From Fundidesulfovibrio agrisoli (lineage in GTDB: Bacteria > Desulfobacterota > Desulfovibrionia > Desulfovibrionales > Desulfovibrionaceae): 64,000 nt of DNA. Of the stretch, positions 43,410 to 52,706 are shown piece by piece (the first letter of the stretch is position 1; each line of letters opens with the position of its first letter). The translations under genes were made by a program, and so were the position numbers. The notes under the pieces are model-generated. The model was not told the DNA's origin, made no database searches, and worked only from the letters and a program-made list of their open reading frames with translations. The stretch lies in contig NZ_JAKZKX010000015.1 of NCBI RefSeq assembly GCF_022808715.1, positions 2,648 through 66,647 on the forward strand. Reading direction: 5' to 3'.

Positions 43410-44701
43410 CAGCGGCTGGAGAGGTCCAGCACTTCGGGGGTGTAGAGGGCCACTTCCTTCTTCATGATGGCGCGCCAGTCGTACTCGCGCTCCACCAGCT
43501 CGCGCCCGGCCGCGCCCATGCGGCGGGCCAGCTCGCGGTCCTCGATGAGGCGCAGGAAGGCGGCCGCGTAGGCGGCCACGTCCTCGGAGGGGCAGACCAG
43601 ACCGTTCTCGCCGTCCTTGACGATGCGCCCGATGGCCTTGAGCCTGGTGACCACCACGGGCAGCCCGCAGGCCCAGTACTCGAAGAGCTTGAAGGAGAGG
43701 TAGTTGTCGTGGTTGAGCGTGGCCCGCAGGGTCATGGCGCCCACGTCGCAGGCGTTGACGTAGGCCGGGACCTCGTTGTGCGGAATCCAGCCGGGGCTTA
43801 CGATGTGCTGGGCCAGCCCCAAGCTCTCGATCATGGGCTTGATGACCCCGTCGAAGTAGGGGCCGCCCCCGCCCAGGATGAGCAGGCGCGTGTCCGGCCG
43901 GGTCTTGACCACTTCGGCCAGCACGTTCAGGAGCACGTCCACGCCGTCGTCGTGCTTGATGTCGCCGTGGAAGATGATGAGCGGGGTCTCGTCGGCGATG
44001 CCCAGCTTGCGGCGCACGGCCGCCCCGTCCAGGCCGGGGCGGAAAGTCTGGGCGTCGGTGCCGTCGGGCACAACCACCACCTTCTCGGGCGGCAGGCCCT
44101 TGTTCACGATGAGGTGCTCGCGCATCACGTCGGAGACGACGAACACGTTGCGCGCCCGGCCCAGCACCAGGTTCTCCATCCAGACCAGGGGCTTGGCCAG
44201 CAGGGGCATGTCCGTGCGGGCGATGTCGGAATAGAAATCAGTGAAGTCGAGGAACACGGGCCGCCGGATGAGCCAGCCCGCCACCACGGCGGCCATGCCC
44301 GCCAGGGGGTTCCAGGCGTGCACGGCGCAGAAGCCGCGCGCCCCGGAGCGGCGGTACCAGGCCTCCAGCACCACGATGGAGATGATCGAGGCCAGGAAGT
44401 GCCAGATGCGCACCGGCAGGCGAAGCGCCCCGTAGAGCGACTTGCCGAAGCCGGGGTACTGGTTCATCCAGATCCATTCGGTGAAGTAGGAGGCCCTGGA
44501 GCCCAGGTCCCGGCTGGGGGCGATCATGTTCACCAGGGCCTTCTTCTGGGCGATGATCTCCCTGGCCAGCCAGTACATGCGCAGGTTGGCGCGCGACACC
44601 GGCGGGATGGTGGTTTCCACGATGATGGCCACCTTGGGGTGGCTCCCCAGGTCGAACCCGTCGGGGACGTTCTGTGCTGCGGTCTTGCGGAATGAGGTCA
44701 T
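43409..44701 (-). CDS. Group 1 (GT4) glycosyltransferase
   Basis: This 430-residue GT-B retaining glycosyltransferase has 'KVAIIVETTIPPVSRANLRMYW' near the start, an acceptor domain, and a donor domain with 'IIFHGDIKHDDGVDVLL', 'RLLILGGGGPYFD', 'GAMTLRATLNHDNYLSFKLFEYWACGLPVV' (read in parts) and 'ENGLVCPSED', which supplies the EX7E-type nucleotide-sugar site. It lies between two radical SAM genes with gaps of 3 bp and a one-base overlap, so it is translated from the same message. The sugar and acceptor are unknown. Confidence 0.88.
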   Translation of the reverse strand: MTSFRKTAAQNVPDGFDLGSHPKVAIIVETTIPPVSRANLRMYWLAREIIAQKKALVNMIAPSRDLGSRASYFTEWIWMNQYPGFGKSLYGALRLPVRIWHFLASIISIVVLEAWYRRSGARGFCAVHAWNPLAGMAAVVAGWLIRRPVFLDFTDFYSDIARTDMPLLAKPLVWMENLVLGRARNVFVVSDVMREHLIVNKGLPPEKVVVVPDGTDAQTFRPGLDGAAVRRKLGIADETPLIIFHGDIKHDDGVDVLLNVLAEVVKTRPDTRLLILGGGGPYFDGVIKPMIESLGLAQHIVSPGWIPHNEVPAYVNACDVGAMTLRATLNHDNYLSFKLFEYWACGLPVVVTRLKAIGRIVKDGENGLVCPSEDVAAYAAAFLRLIEDRELARRMGAAGRELVEREYDWRAIMKKEVALYTPEVLDLSSR

Positions 44702-44704
44702 GGC

Positions 44705-46114
44705 TTACTCTGTGAGGCTCACCGTGGAGTGGCCCTTGCGGATCATGCTCAAGAACTCGCGCAGGTCCTGAAGCAGGTATTTGGGGTTGAGCAGGTCCCG
44801 CTTGAGGCGCGCGAGGATGTATTCCGGGCGCAGGTAGTACTTGAGGTAGCCCTGCTTCTTGAGCTCCAGCACGCGTTCCTTGGTGATTCCGTCCGGGTAG
44901 TACTTGGGCCAGACGGAGAAGAAGTCCTCGCCGTACTCGAAGTTGATGTAGCGGTCGATGAAGTCGGGCGGCACCTTGCCCTCCTCCAGGGCGATCTTCC
45001 AAAGGCGCGAGCCCGGCAGGGGCACGGCCAGCTTGAAACCCACCTGGGTCAGGCACTTCACGCCCATGCTCTTGAGCTTGGCCGGGAAGAAGCAGGTCTG
45101 GGCCAGCTCCGCCTCGGTCTCGGTGGGGTGGCCAAGCACGAAGGAGGCCTCCACCTCGAAGGGGTGGCGGTCCAGTATCTTGAAGGATTCGAAGATCTGC
45201 TTGTCGCTGATGCGCTTGCCCACGATCTCGCGGCGCACTCGCTCGCTGCCGGTCTCCACGCCCACGAAGAAGTCGCGGCAACCCGCGCGCCACATCAGGT
45301 CCAGCACGTCGGGGTTTATCTGGTCAAGCCGGATGCCCCCGGCGGACCAGCGCACCGGCTTGCCCCAGCGCATCAGGCCCTCGCAGAACTCCACCACGTT
45401 GCGCTCGCGCAGGGTGAAGCTCTCGTCCAGGAAGCCGTAGCGGCCCCCGAAGATGTCGTAGCCGCGCTTCATCTCCTCCAGAAGGTTCCCGGCGGAGCGG
45501 AAGCGCACCTTGCGCGACATGGGCGAGCGCGAGCAGAACACGCAGTTGAAGGGGCAGCCCCGCGTGCCGAGCAGCGGGTAGTACTGGAGCCCGGCCTCCT
45601 TGTAGGCCTCGAGGGGCGTGAGGTCGTAGGCGGGGAAGGGCATGTCGTCCAGGCTGGCGGTCATCTCGCCGTTGAAGGTGCCGCGCACCTTCTCCCCGCC
45701 GAGCACGCGCCTGGCCAGCTTGGTGAAGGTGATGTCCCCGTCGCCGACCACGCCGATGTCCACCTGGGGGTAGCGCTCAAGGAAGGTGGGGTCGTTGCTG
45801 ATGTGGAAGCCGCCCAGGGCGATGGTCAGCTTGTCGCCGAAGCGCTGGCGCATCCCGTTCACGATGCGCATGGTGATGTGTATCTGCGGCGAGTTGGAGG
45901 AGATGCCCACCAGGGGGATGTTCTCCGCCGAGATGACGTCGTTGATCTTCTCCACCGTGAGGGGCTCGATGCCCAGGTCGATGATCCTGGGGTTCATGCC
46001 CTCCTGGCGCAGCGAGGCGGCCAGGTAGTTGAGCCCGATGGGCGGGTAGTACTGGATGCCCCGGGCCACCCGGCCGTAGGTGAAGGAGGAGTTTATCAGC
46101 AGAACGTCCGTCAT
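44705..46114 (-). CDS. B12-binding radical SAM protein, second paralogue
   Basis: The 469-residue product has an N-terminal B12-binding-type domain ('MTDVLLINSSFTYG', 'PPIGLNYLAASLRQEGMNPRIIDLG' read in parts, 'LTIALGGFHISNDPTFL', 'VVGDGDITFTKLA'). The radical SAM motif 'GTRGCPFNCVFCSRS' follows, then 'GFLDESFTLRERNV', 'DFFVGVETGSERV' and 'ASFVLGHPTETEAEL'. It is distinct from the downstream paralogue, so the cluster may install two different modifications. The start at 46114 overlaps the methyltransferase stop (ATGA). C-methylation of a sugar or lipid is inferred. Confidence 0.86.
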   Translation of the reverse strand: MTDVLLINSSFTYGRVARGIQYYPPIGLNYLAASLRQEGMNPRIIDLGIEPLTVEKINDVISAENIPLVGISSNSPQIHITMRIVNGMRQRFGDKLTIALGGFHISNDPTFLERYPQVDIGVVGDGDITFTKLARRVLGGEKVRGTFNGEMTASLDDMPFPAYDLTPLEAYKEAGLQYYPLLGTRGCPFNCVFCSRSPMSRKVRFRSAGNLLEEMKRGYDIFGGRYGFLDESFTLRERNVVEFCEGLMRWGKPVRWSAGGIRLDQINPDVLDLMWRAGCRDFFVGVETGSERVRREIVGKRISDKQIFESFKILDRHPFEVEASFVLGHPTETEAELAQTCFFPAKLKSMGVKCLTQVGFKLAVPLPGSRLWKIALEEGKVPPDFIDRYINFEYGEDFFSVWPKYYPDGITKERVLELKKQGYLKYYLRPEYILARLKRDLLNPKYLLQDLREFLSMIRKGHSTVSLTE

Positions 46115-46989
46115 CGCGGGGCCTCCTTCTTGCGGGCCACGGCCACCAGGTTGCCGCCGCCAAGCGGCCCCTGGAGCTTGAGCCCGCCTACCACCAGGGC
46201 CATGAGGTGGGTCCAGGGCGAGGTGTAGTGAACGCCGCGCACGAAGCGGTGCGGGTCGCCCATGCCCTCGATGCGGATGGAGAGCGGGGCGAAGCCAGAG
46301 CCTTCGAGGGCGCGGGTCATGGATGCGGCCTCGAAATAGCAGAGGTGCTCCAGCATGTAGTGCACCGCGAAATCCTTGCGGCCAAGCATGTTGGAGAGGG
46401 TGTTCTGCAGGTTGGACTGCCGGGGCACCTCGCAGTAGAGCACGCCTCCGGGCTTGAGCAGGCCCCACACGCGGCTCAGGGCCTCCATGGGCTCGAAGAA
46501 GTGCTCCAGCACGTGGTTCAGGTGCACCAGGTCGAAGGACGAATCCGGGAAGGGACATTCCTCCGGGAAGACGCCGTGGGCCAGTTCGGCCGCCGGGACG
46601 GTGCCCCTCAGCACCTCCACGGTCTCCTCCGCGAACTCCTGCCCGCAGGCCTTCCAGCCGCGCTCCAGGGCCGCCTCGAGGAACTGCCCGCGCCCGCAGC
46701 CCACCTCCAGCACGCGGCCGGGGCCGCCCGTGAGCGGCTCCAGGACGGCCAGGCGGTGGGCGAACATGGCCTTGCGCTCGGCGAACTGGGCCGGGAAGTA
46801 CTGGCCGTCGTAGTATTCCTGCGAGGCGTAGAGCGCGCTCAGGGCCTCCAGCGTGGGCATGGGGTTCTGGTATTTGAGGCCGCAGCTTGCGCAGCGCACG
46901 AGCCGGACGGTCTGGTCCTGGTGGTACTGCGTGGCGCGGTCGCAGCGGCAGACGGGGCAGACGGAGGCGGGCTTTGAGGCGTGGTTCAT
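46111..46989 (-). CDS. Class I SAM methyltransferase with N-terminal zinc ribbon
   Basis: The 292-residue product starts with a zinc-ribbon-like part: 'CPVCRCD' and 'VRCASCGLKYQNP' (two CxxC pairs). A class I methyltransferase follows: motif I 'VLEVGCGRGQFLEAAL', 'SFDLVHLNHVLEHFFEP' and 'LLKPGGVLYCEVPRQSN'. This arrangement is common in sugar C- or O-methyltransferases of surface-polysaccharide clusters. It is directly coupled to the radical SAM gene downstream, and 33 bp separate it from the next glycosyltransferase upstream. Confidence 0.85.
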   Translation of the reverse strand: MNHASKPASVCPVCRCDRATQYHQDQTVRLVRCASCGLKYQNPMPTLEALSALYASQEYYDGQYFPAQFAERKAMFAHRLAVLEPLTGGPGRVLEVGCGRGQFLEAALERGWKACGQEFAEETVEVLRGTVPAAELAHGVFPEECPFPDSSFDLVHLNHVLEHFFEPMEALSRVWGLLKPGGVLYCEVPRQSNLQNTLSNMLGRKDFAVHYMLEHLCYFEAASMTRALEGSGFAPLSIRIEGMGDPHRFVRGVHYTSPWTHLMALVVGGLKLQGPLGGGNLVAVARKKEAPR

Positions 46990-47022
46990 TTGCGCGAGCC
47001 TAGCTTTTGACCGCGAGGGGGG

Positions 47023-48264
47023 TCAAGCGGGTCCTGGGCCGTAGCCCATGGCGGCCAGGGTGCGGCCGTAGATGTTGTCCCAGAGGTTCTCGCGCGAGGC
47101 GGCCACCACGTTTGCCCGCACCGCGAAGTAGGCCGCCGGGTGGGAGAGCAGCTCCACCACCGCGCCGGTCAGGGCCTCGGGAGAATATTCGATGACCCGG
47201 CCCAGGTTCTTCTCCAGAACCTCGCGGTGGGAGGGCGGCACCTCGGTGGTGACGATGGGCAGGCCGCAGCCGATGGCCTCGCGGATCTTGATGACATCCC
47301 CGAAGCGCTTCACGCTGGTCTCCAATGGGGCGTACGGGGCGAGGGCCAGGGCCGCGCCCAGTTGGGCGTCCAGGATGCGCTTGCGGTCCGTGACGAAGCC
47401 GTGCCAGGTCACGGCGCCGCTTAAGCCCAGGGCCTCGGCCCGGGCCTTGAGCCGGGGCAGGTCCGGCCCGTCGCCCAGCACGTCCAGGCGGATTTGCGGC
47501 AGGGCCGCGCGGATGGCGGGCAGGGCTTCCACGATCACGTCCAGCCCGTTCTCAGGGCCGATGCCGCCGCAGAACACCAGGCGGTTCAGGTCCACCTCGC
47601 TGTCGGGCGGGATCACCACCCCGTCGGGGATGAAGCCGAAGGGCACCCAGTGCTGCTGGCCGAATTTCGAGTCGTCGAAGTGCAGGATGTCGCGCCGGGC
47701 GTCGGCGATGGCGTAGGTGTAGTTCCAGATGTGGCCGCTCAGGTTGCAGGCGGCGCGGTCCATCTCCAGGTAGACGCGGTTGAGCGTCTTGTTGGCGAAC
47801 TTCCAGGGCGACCAGTCCGAGATGTAGTAGACCGACTCGTCCACGAGCCTGAGCCTGCGCAGCACCCCGCCCAGGATGGCCAGCAGGGATTCCACCCCGA
47901 TGAACAGGTCGTAGCGGCGGTTGAAGGCCTGGGCCGCCCAGAGGCAGGCCAGCAGGTCGCGGACCTTGAGGCGCATGTAGGTGCGCGGCCCGGCCTCGCC
48001 GTCCGCCACCAGGAAGGGCCTGGTGGCCAGCGGCCCCCAGGTCTTGAAGGCGGTGCGGCGGCCGTTCTCGTACAGGCTCAGTTGCGGGCGGACCACCATG
48101 CCCTTGCGCGGCACCGAGAGCTCCAGCAGGGCCAGCGTGCGGCAGCGCCTTGAGAAGTAGTCGCGCAGGGGCCAGGCCGGGCTGTTGTGCCGGATGGGCT
48201 CGCCGGATTCGTCCAGAATGTCGGAGCAGGTGGCGATGAACGCGGAGTCGAGGCGCCTTGGCAT
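47023..48264 (-). CDS. Glycosyltransferase (GT4-like)
   Basis: The 413-residue GT-B enzyme has a donor domain with 'VFCGGIGPENGLDVIVEALPAI', 'LDVLGDGPDLPRLKARAEALG', 'VTWHGFVTDRKRI', 'PLETSVKRFGDVIKIREAIGCGLPIV' (read in parts) and 'IEYSPEALTGAVVEL'. The N-terminal acceptor half contains 'YDLFIGVESLLAILGG' and 'SVYYISDWSPWKFAN'. It lies between two methyltransferase genes in the cluster, 9 bp after the upstream one. The sugar is unknown. Confidence 0.85.
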   Translation of the reverse strand: MPRRLDSAFIATCSDILDESGEPIRHNSPAWPLRDYFSRRCRTLALLELSVPRKGMVVRPQLSLYENGRRTAFKTWGPLATRPFLVADGEAGPRTYMRLKVRDLLACLWAAQAFNRRYDLFIGVESLLAILGGVLRRLRLVDESVYYISDWSPWKFANKTLNRVYLEMDRAACNLSGHIWNYTYAIADARRDILHFDDSKFGQQHWVPFGFIPDGVVIPPDSEVDLNRLVFCGGIGPENGLDVIVEALPAIRAALPQIRLDVLGDGPDLPRLKARAEALGLSGAVTWHGFVTDRKRILDAQLGAALALAPYAPLETSVKRFGDVIKIREAIGCGLPIVTTEVPPSHREVLEKNLGRVIEYSPEALTGAVVELLSHPAAYFAVRANVVAASRENLWDNIYGRTLAAMGYGPGPA

Positions 48265-48273
48265 GGGCTGTCC

Positions 48274-48978
48274 TTACGCGGCCCTGGGCGCGCGGGCCTT
48301 GGCCAGGATCAGCGCCGCGTGCCTGGCGTCCAGGCGGGCCATGGCCCTGCCCGCGCCGCCCGGCAGGGGGAAGTACCCGGCCCCGGCCATGCGCTCCACC
48401 GCGAACCCGTGGGAGGCGAGCATGTCCTTGAGGCCCTGGTGCGCGAACACGCGCAGGTGGGGGCTCTCGTCCTCGCCCAGCGCGCCGAAGCGCCCGGGCT
48501 GGAACACGTTGCCCAGGCGTTTGGTGGGGCTGAGCGCGATGGTCATGGTGAAGGGCTGCTGCCCGAGCATGAGCGCCAGCACGTTGTGCCAGGAGGCCAG
48601 GTTCTCCGTGCCCACGATGGCCACGCCGCCGGGCCTCAGGATGCGCCGGGCCTCGGCCAGGTGCGTGTCCGCGTCCAGGATGTGCTCCACCACGAAGTGG
48701 GAGAACACAACGTCGAAGCTGGCGTCGGCGTATGGCAGGGGGGTGTTCAGGTCGTGCACGAGCACGTCCATGCCAGCCGCGGCGGCGGCTCCGGCCTTGG
48801 CCTCGTGGTTCTCCACGCCGCTCAGGGCCGTGCCCGGGGGCAGCATGGAGCGGGCGAAGGAGCCGTCCCCGCAGCCCAGGTCGCAGGCGCTGCCGAGGCG
48901 TTCATCGCGCAGCATCCGCGCCACCACGGCCCGGTAGTCCGCCAGCCAGCCCTCCCAGGAGCGCGCGCCCAGGCTCAC
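48274..48978 (-). CDS. Class I SAM-dependent methyltransferase
   Basis: This 234-residue methyltransferase has motif I 'SACDLGCGDGSFARSML', 'FDVVFSHFVVEHILDA' and 'ILRPGGVAIVGTENLASWHNVLALML' (read in parts). No zinc ribbon is present, unlike the other methyltransferase of the cluster. Its start overlaps the stop of the membrane protein gene by 4 bp (48975-48978), indicating coupling. A methyl-capping or sugar-methylating role is inferred from context. Confidence 0.83.
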   Translation of the reverse strand: MSLGARSWEGWLADYRAVVARMLRDERLGSACDLGCGDGSFARSMLPPGTALSGVENHEAKAGAAAAAGMDVLVHDLNTPLPYADASFDVVFSHFVVEHILDADTHLAEARRILRPGGVAIVGTENLASWHNVLALMLGQQPFTMTIALSPTKRLGNVFQPGRFGALGEDESPHLRVFAHQGLKDMLASHGFAVERMAGAGYFPLPGGAGRAMARLDARHAALILAKARAPRAA

Positions 48979-50516
48979 GCGTCTTCCGCCTTTTCGGGTG
49001 CCTTCTCAGCCGTCTCCTCGGACGTCTTCTCGAAGAGGATCAGGTTGTCCTGGCGGAAGGTGATCTCGTAGCCGGGCAGGTCCAGCTCCTCGGGTTTGAC
49101 GAAGTTGGTGCTCACCAGGAAGGCGTTGAGCCGGTACTTCTCGGCGATTTCGGTCAGCGGCTTGGTGATGAGCGGGAACCAGTCCACCAGCTCCCACACG
49201 CCCACCGAGTTGTCCGAGAGCAGCACCTGGCCGTTTTCCAGGAAGTAGGTCACGGCGTCGGCCAGGCCGTGGGGCAGGCAGGCCAGGCGCACCGGGCGCG
49301 GGCGCGAGTTGAGGTGGGCGATGAGCGCGCGCAGGGCCGGGGTGATGGACTTGTCCGGGTTCTTCACCACCAGCTTGAGCTGGAAGAAGAGCACCAGGGC
49401 CAGGCAGCCCAGGCCCAGGATGCAGGGCACGGAGCGCACCACGCCCCAGACCTCGGGGTTGTGCTGGAATCTGAGGATCATGGTTCCGGCCACGGCCGCG
49501 GCGGCGGAGGTGCCGAACTCCAGGTAGCGCTGGCCCTCGCCCAGGAAGCGCAGGAGCGGCAGGTTGAACAGGATGCCCAGGAAGAAGAGCGTCACGCTCC
49601 AGAGCACGAAGGTCTTCATCCAGGGGTCGGCACCGGCTGCGGGCAGCACGCTGAACACGGCGCAGAAGCTGTAGAGGATCCAGGGGTTCACGGCCAGGAA
49701 GGGCGCAACGGGTATCTTCCAGATCAGGTATTCGATGCGGCGCACGAAGTCCGTGTGCTTGCGCTCGGCCGTGGGGTTGCCGCGCACCTGGTGGGCCAGG
49801 CGGTTGTGGATGTTGTACATCCAGAAGCAGATCATGAGCATGTGCCCGCGCAGGTAGCGCAGGTAGAGCCCCTTGGTGCAGAACACCGCCGCCAGGATGC
49901 CCAGGGCGAACACCAGCAGATGGTGCGCGTCGCCGGTGACCATGCTCATCCAGAACAGGGTGAAGAAGAAGACCTGCATGGCCATGCGGTGCGTCATGGA
50001 GAGCAGCACCACGCCGGCCACGCCCACCAGCAGGGTCCACCAGGTGGGGTGCAGCACGTAGCTCTGCACCATGAGCATGGACCAGGTGAAGATCAGCCCG
50101 CCCAGGGTGCGCAGGCTCAGGTTGGAGGCCTCCAGGGGCACCACCGGGGTGAGCAGGTAGGCCATCTGGGCGTAGTGCCCGCCCGCTGCCTGCCCCGAGG
50201 CGGCCAGGCCCATGAAGTAGACGGTCAGGCTGGTGAGGATGTCGAACGCCGGGGAGACCAGGCCCTGGTTCCGGTCCAGCCAGTCCTTGGGCAGGAGCGA
50301 GCAGAGCCAGGGCAGAAGCGGCGGGTTGTCCACGGAGCCGGGCACGATGTACTTGTGCGGCAGGCTCTCGGGGAGCTTCTTGTTGTCGCGTATGTACTGG
50401 GCCAGCAGCGTGAAGCGCCAGGTGTCTATGCCGAAATAGCGGTTGATGAGCCGGGGCCAGACCTGGAGGGCGAAACCCGCCAGGCTGATTCCCAGCGCGA
50501 TGAGAAGGTCTTGCAT
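48975..50516 (-). CDS. Polytopic membrane protein, GT-C-like
   Basis: The 513-residue inner-membrane protein has about 10-12 helices in residues 1-380 and a soluble C-terminal domain (about 390-513) ending in a Glu/Lys tail. The early loop 'YFGIDTWRFTLLAQYIRDNKKLP' (read in parts) and 'VDNPPLLPWLCSLLP' resemble the first periplasmic loop of GT-C enzymes, which use a lipid-linked sugar donor and an acidic catalytic residue. It is the first gene of the glycan cluster. It could be a polymerase or a GT-C transferase; no exact family was recognised. Confidence 0.7.
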   Translation of the reverse strand: MQDLLIALGISLAGFALQVWPRLINRYFGIDTWRFTLLAQYIRDNKKLPESLPHKYIVPGSVDNPPLLPWLCSLLPKDWLDRNQGLVSPAFDILTSLTVYFMGLAASGQAAGGHYAQMAYLLTPVVPLEASNLSLRTLGGLIFTWSMLMVQSYVLHPTWWTLLVGVAGVVLLSMTHRMAMQVFFFTLFWMSMVTGDAHHLLVFALGILAAVFCTKGLYLRYLRGHMLMICFWMYNIHNRLAHQVRGNPTAERKHTDFVRRIEYLIWKIPVAPFLAVNPWILYSFCAVFSVLPAAGADPWMKTFVLWSVTLFFLGILFNLPLLRFLGEGQRYLEFGTSAAAAVAGTMILRFQHNPEVWGVVRSVPCILGLGCLALVLFFQLKLVVKNPDKSITPALRALIAHLNSRPRPVRLACLPHGLADAVTYFLENGQVLLSDNSVGVWELVDWFPLITKPLTEIAEKYRLNAFLVSTNFVKPEELDLPGYEITFRQDNLILFEKTSEETAEKAPEKAEDA

Positions 50517-50613
50517 GGGGTCTCCGCAGAGGGGGAAATGAAAACAGGCTAGGGCTTACGGCCGAAGAGGGCCGAAGTCAATGCGGGCGCGGCCTGGGAG
50601 TGGCTCGGGCGGA

Positions 50614-51870
50614 TCAGCAGCGGTCGGAGTGCGCCGTGAACCCGGCGGAGGCCCCTCTGCTCAGGGGCAGGCGGATGATGAAGCGGGCGCCGTTGCCGGG
50701 TGAGGAGTCCACCTCGATGCTGCCCTTGTGGTTGTTGGTCACGATGAAATAGGAGACCGAGAGCCCGAGCCCCGTGCCGCTGCCCACGGGCTTGGTGGTG
50801 AAGAAGGGCTCGAAGATCTTGCGCCTCGTGGCCTCGTCCATGCCGGGGCCGTTGTCCTGCACTTCGATGCGCGCGCAATCGCCGTCGAGCATGGTGCGCA
50901 GCACGATGGCGGGCTCGGGCGTGCCCCGCAGGGCGTAGGCCGCGTTGCCCAACAGATTGATGACCACCTGCTGTATCTGCGTCTTGGAGCAGGGCACCTG
51001 GGGCAGCCCGCTCTCGAACCGGCGCTCCAGGCGGATGTTCTTGAAGTCGTACTTGCTGTTGAGGTCGTAGCCGGTGGAGTAGAGCTCCACGGTTTTCTCC
51101 AGGAGGTCGTTCAGGTCGGCCGGGGCGTTGGTGGATTCGCTCCTGCGGCTGAACTCCAGCATGTTCCTGACCACCTGGGCCACGCGCACGCTGGATTCCC
51201 GGATGCTGTTCAGGCCCGTGAGGATGCCCCTGCGCTCCATGTAGCCGGTCACGGAATCCAGGGTGCAGCCGGACTCCCGCGCGGCCAGGGCGTTGGCCCC
51301 GTTGGGCTCGCCCAGGCGGCGCATGATGACCTGGATGCTCTGCAGGATGCCGCTCAAGGGGTTGTTGATCTCGTGGGCCATGCCCGCGGCCAGGCCGCCC
51401 ACGGACATCATCTTCTCCGTCTGGACCATGAGCTCCTGCATGCGGGTGCGTTCGGTGATGTCGTTGATGGAGCCGTAGAGGCGCAGGCTGTGGGCGTGCT
51501 CGCCCTGCTCGCAGAGGTAGGTTTCGCGCACGTTGCGCACGCCGCCGTCCTTGTGGACCAGCCGGAACTCGATCTCGCCCGCGTCGCCCGCCTTGAGGCG
51601 CATCAGGTGCGCGCCGACGCGCTCCTGGTCCTCCTGGTGGACGAAGGTCAGCCAGCAGCCCGTGGCGAGGATTTCCGGCGAGCCGTACCCCGTGACCTTT
51701 TCGTAGGCCCCGCCCAGCCAGGTGATGCGAAAGGGTTCGAGCCCCTCGCGGGCGCAGGCGTGGGTGAAGTCGCAGGACACGGCCGCGAGCTTGCGGCGCA
51801 GCCGTTCGCTGCTTCGCAACTCCAGCAGTTCGGCCAGGAGCTGTTCCCTGGTCTTCCCGGAATCCGGCAT
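50614..51870 (-). CDS. Soluble PAS histidine kinase
   Basis: The 418-residue kinase has no membrane segment. An N-terminal coiled coil ('REQLLAELLELRSSERLRR') leads into a PAS domain (about 40-165, ending 'SINDITERTRMQELM'), the H-box 'VGGLAAGMAHEINNPLSGI', a long dimerisation helix, and an HATPase domain ('VVINLLGNAAYALRG', 'DNGPGMDEATRRKIFEPFFTTK', 'GTGLGLSVSYFIV'). This matches the NtrB/ZraS-like group that partners with sigma54 activators. No response regulator is adjacent, so it is an orphan. I start at ATG 51870; the open frame continues upstream without signature. Confidence 0.85.
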   Translation of the reverse strand: MPDSGKTREQLLAELLELRSSERLRRKLAAVSCDFTHACAREGLEPFRITWLGGAYEKVTGYGSPEILATGCWLTFVHQEDQERVGAHLMRLKAGDAGEIEFRLVHKDGGVRNVRETYLCEQGEHAHSLRLYGSINDITERTRMQELMVQTEKMMSVGGLAAGMAHEINNPLSGILQSIQVIMRRLGEPNGANALAARESGCTLDSVTGYMERRGILTGLNSIRESSVRVAQVVRNMLEFSRRSESTNAPADLNDLLEKTVELYSTGYDLNSKYDFKNIRLERRFESGLPQVPCSKTQIQQVVINLLGNAAYALRGTPEPAIVLRTMLDGDCARIEVQDNGPGMDEATRRKIFEPFFTTKPVGSGTGLGLSVSYFIVTNNHKGSIEVDSSPGNGARFIIRLPLSRGASAGFTAHSDRC

Positions 51871-52097
51871 GAAAGCCCCGCAACCGCGGGCGTAGAACCC
51901 CGCGCACGACTCGGAACTGAACAACAGAAGCCAGGCATCCGGCCGGATGGCCGGCCGCACTCCACGCCGCAACCGCCCTTTCGATATCCGGCGGGCCACC
52001 CCGCGCCGCCAGAATGGGCGGCTCACATCGCGATGCACGATATCGAGAACTGATGACAAAAAAGCTTTGCACACATTGCGGCCCGAGCGCAAGCCCG

Positions 52098-52706
52098 TCA
52101 GCGTTGCGGCGACCTCCCCTCCCGCCGCTTCTTTCCCTCGAAGACCCGCTCGATGCGTTGGTCCGGCACGAGCCAGATCAGGGCAACCAGCACGTAGATG
52201 GCGTCGGCTATCCATTGGGCCAGGAACGCCGAAGGGATGGCCAGCAGGTACAGCACCGGGGAGAGCTTGCCCTTGAGGTCTCGCCCCACCGCAGCCTTGA
52301 GCAGGGAGTCCGGGCCCTGGGCGTTCATGATGGTGCGTTGCAGCAGCCAGTAGGCGATGGCGGCCATGAGCAGCACCACGCCGTAGAGCGCGGTGGGCGC
52401 GGGCGCGAAGTGGTTCTCGCCCATCCAGCCCGTGACGAAGGGGATCAGCGAGAGCCAGAACAGCAGGTGCTGGTTGGCCCAGAGCATGCCGCCGCTCACC
52501 CGCTGCACGGTGTGGAGCATGTGGTGGTGGTTGTTCCAGTAGATGCCCACGTAGACGAAGCTCAGCACGTAGCACAGGACGGTTGGAATCAGCGGGAGCA
52601 GCGAGGCGAAGGTGTCGCCGCGGGGCACCTTCAGCTCCAGGACCATGATGGTGATGATGATGGCGATCACGCCGTCGCTGAAGGCTTCAAGCCTGTTCTT
52701 GCCCAT
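52098..52706 (-). CDS. TMEM175-family membrane protein (DUF1211)
   Basis: The 202-residue six-helix membrane protein has the family-defining first-helix motif 'RLEAFSDGVIAIIITIMVLEL' (FSDGV). Bacterial TMEM175 proteins are potassium-permeable channels built from repeated six-helix units. Helices follow at about 35-55, 70-95, 105-125, 145-165 and 170-190, and the tail is basic. It begins with ATG 52706. The 227-bp spacer to the kinase gene downstream holds nothing recognisable. Ion selectivity cannot be read from sequence. Confidence 0.85.
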   Translation of the reverse strand: MGKNRLEAFSDGVIAIIITIMVLELKVPRGDTFASLLPLIPTVLCYVLSFVYVGIYWNNHHHMLHTVQRVSGGMLWANQHLLFWLSLIPFVTGWMGENHFAPAPTALYGVVLLMAAIAYWLLQRTIMNAQGPDSLLKAAVGRDLKGKLSPVLYLLAIPSAFLAQWIADAIYVLVALIWLVPDQRIERVFEGKKRREGRSPQR

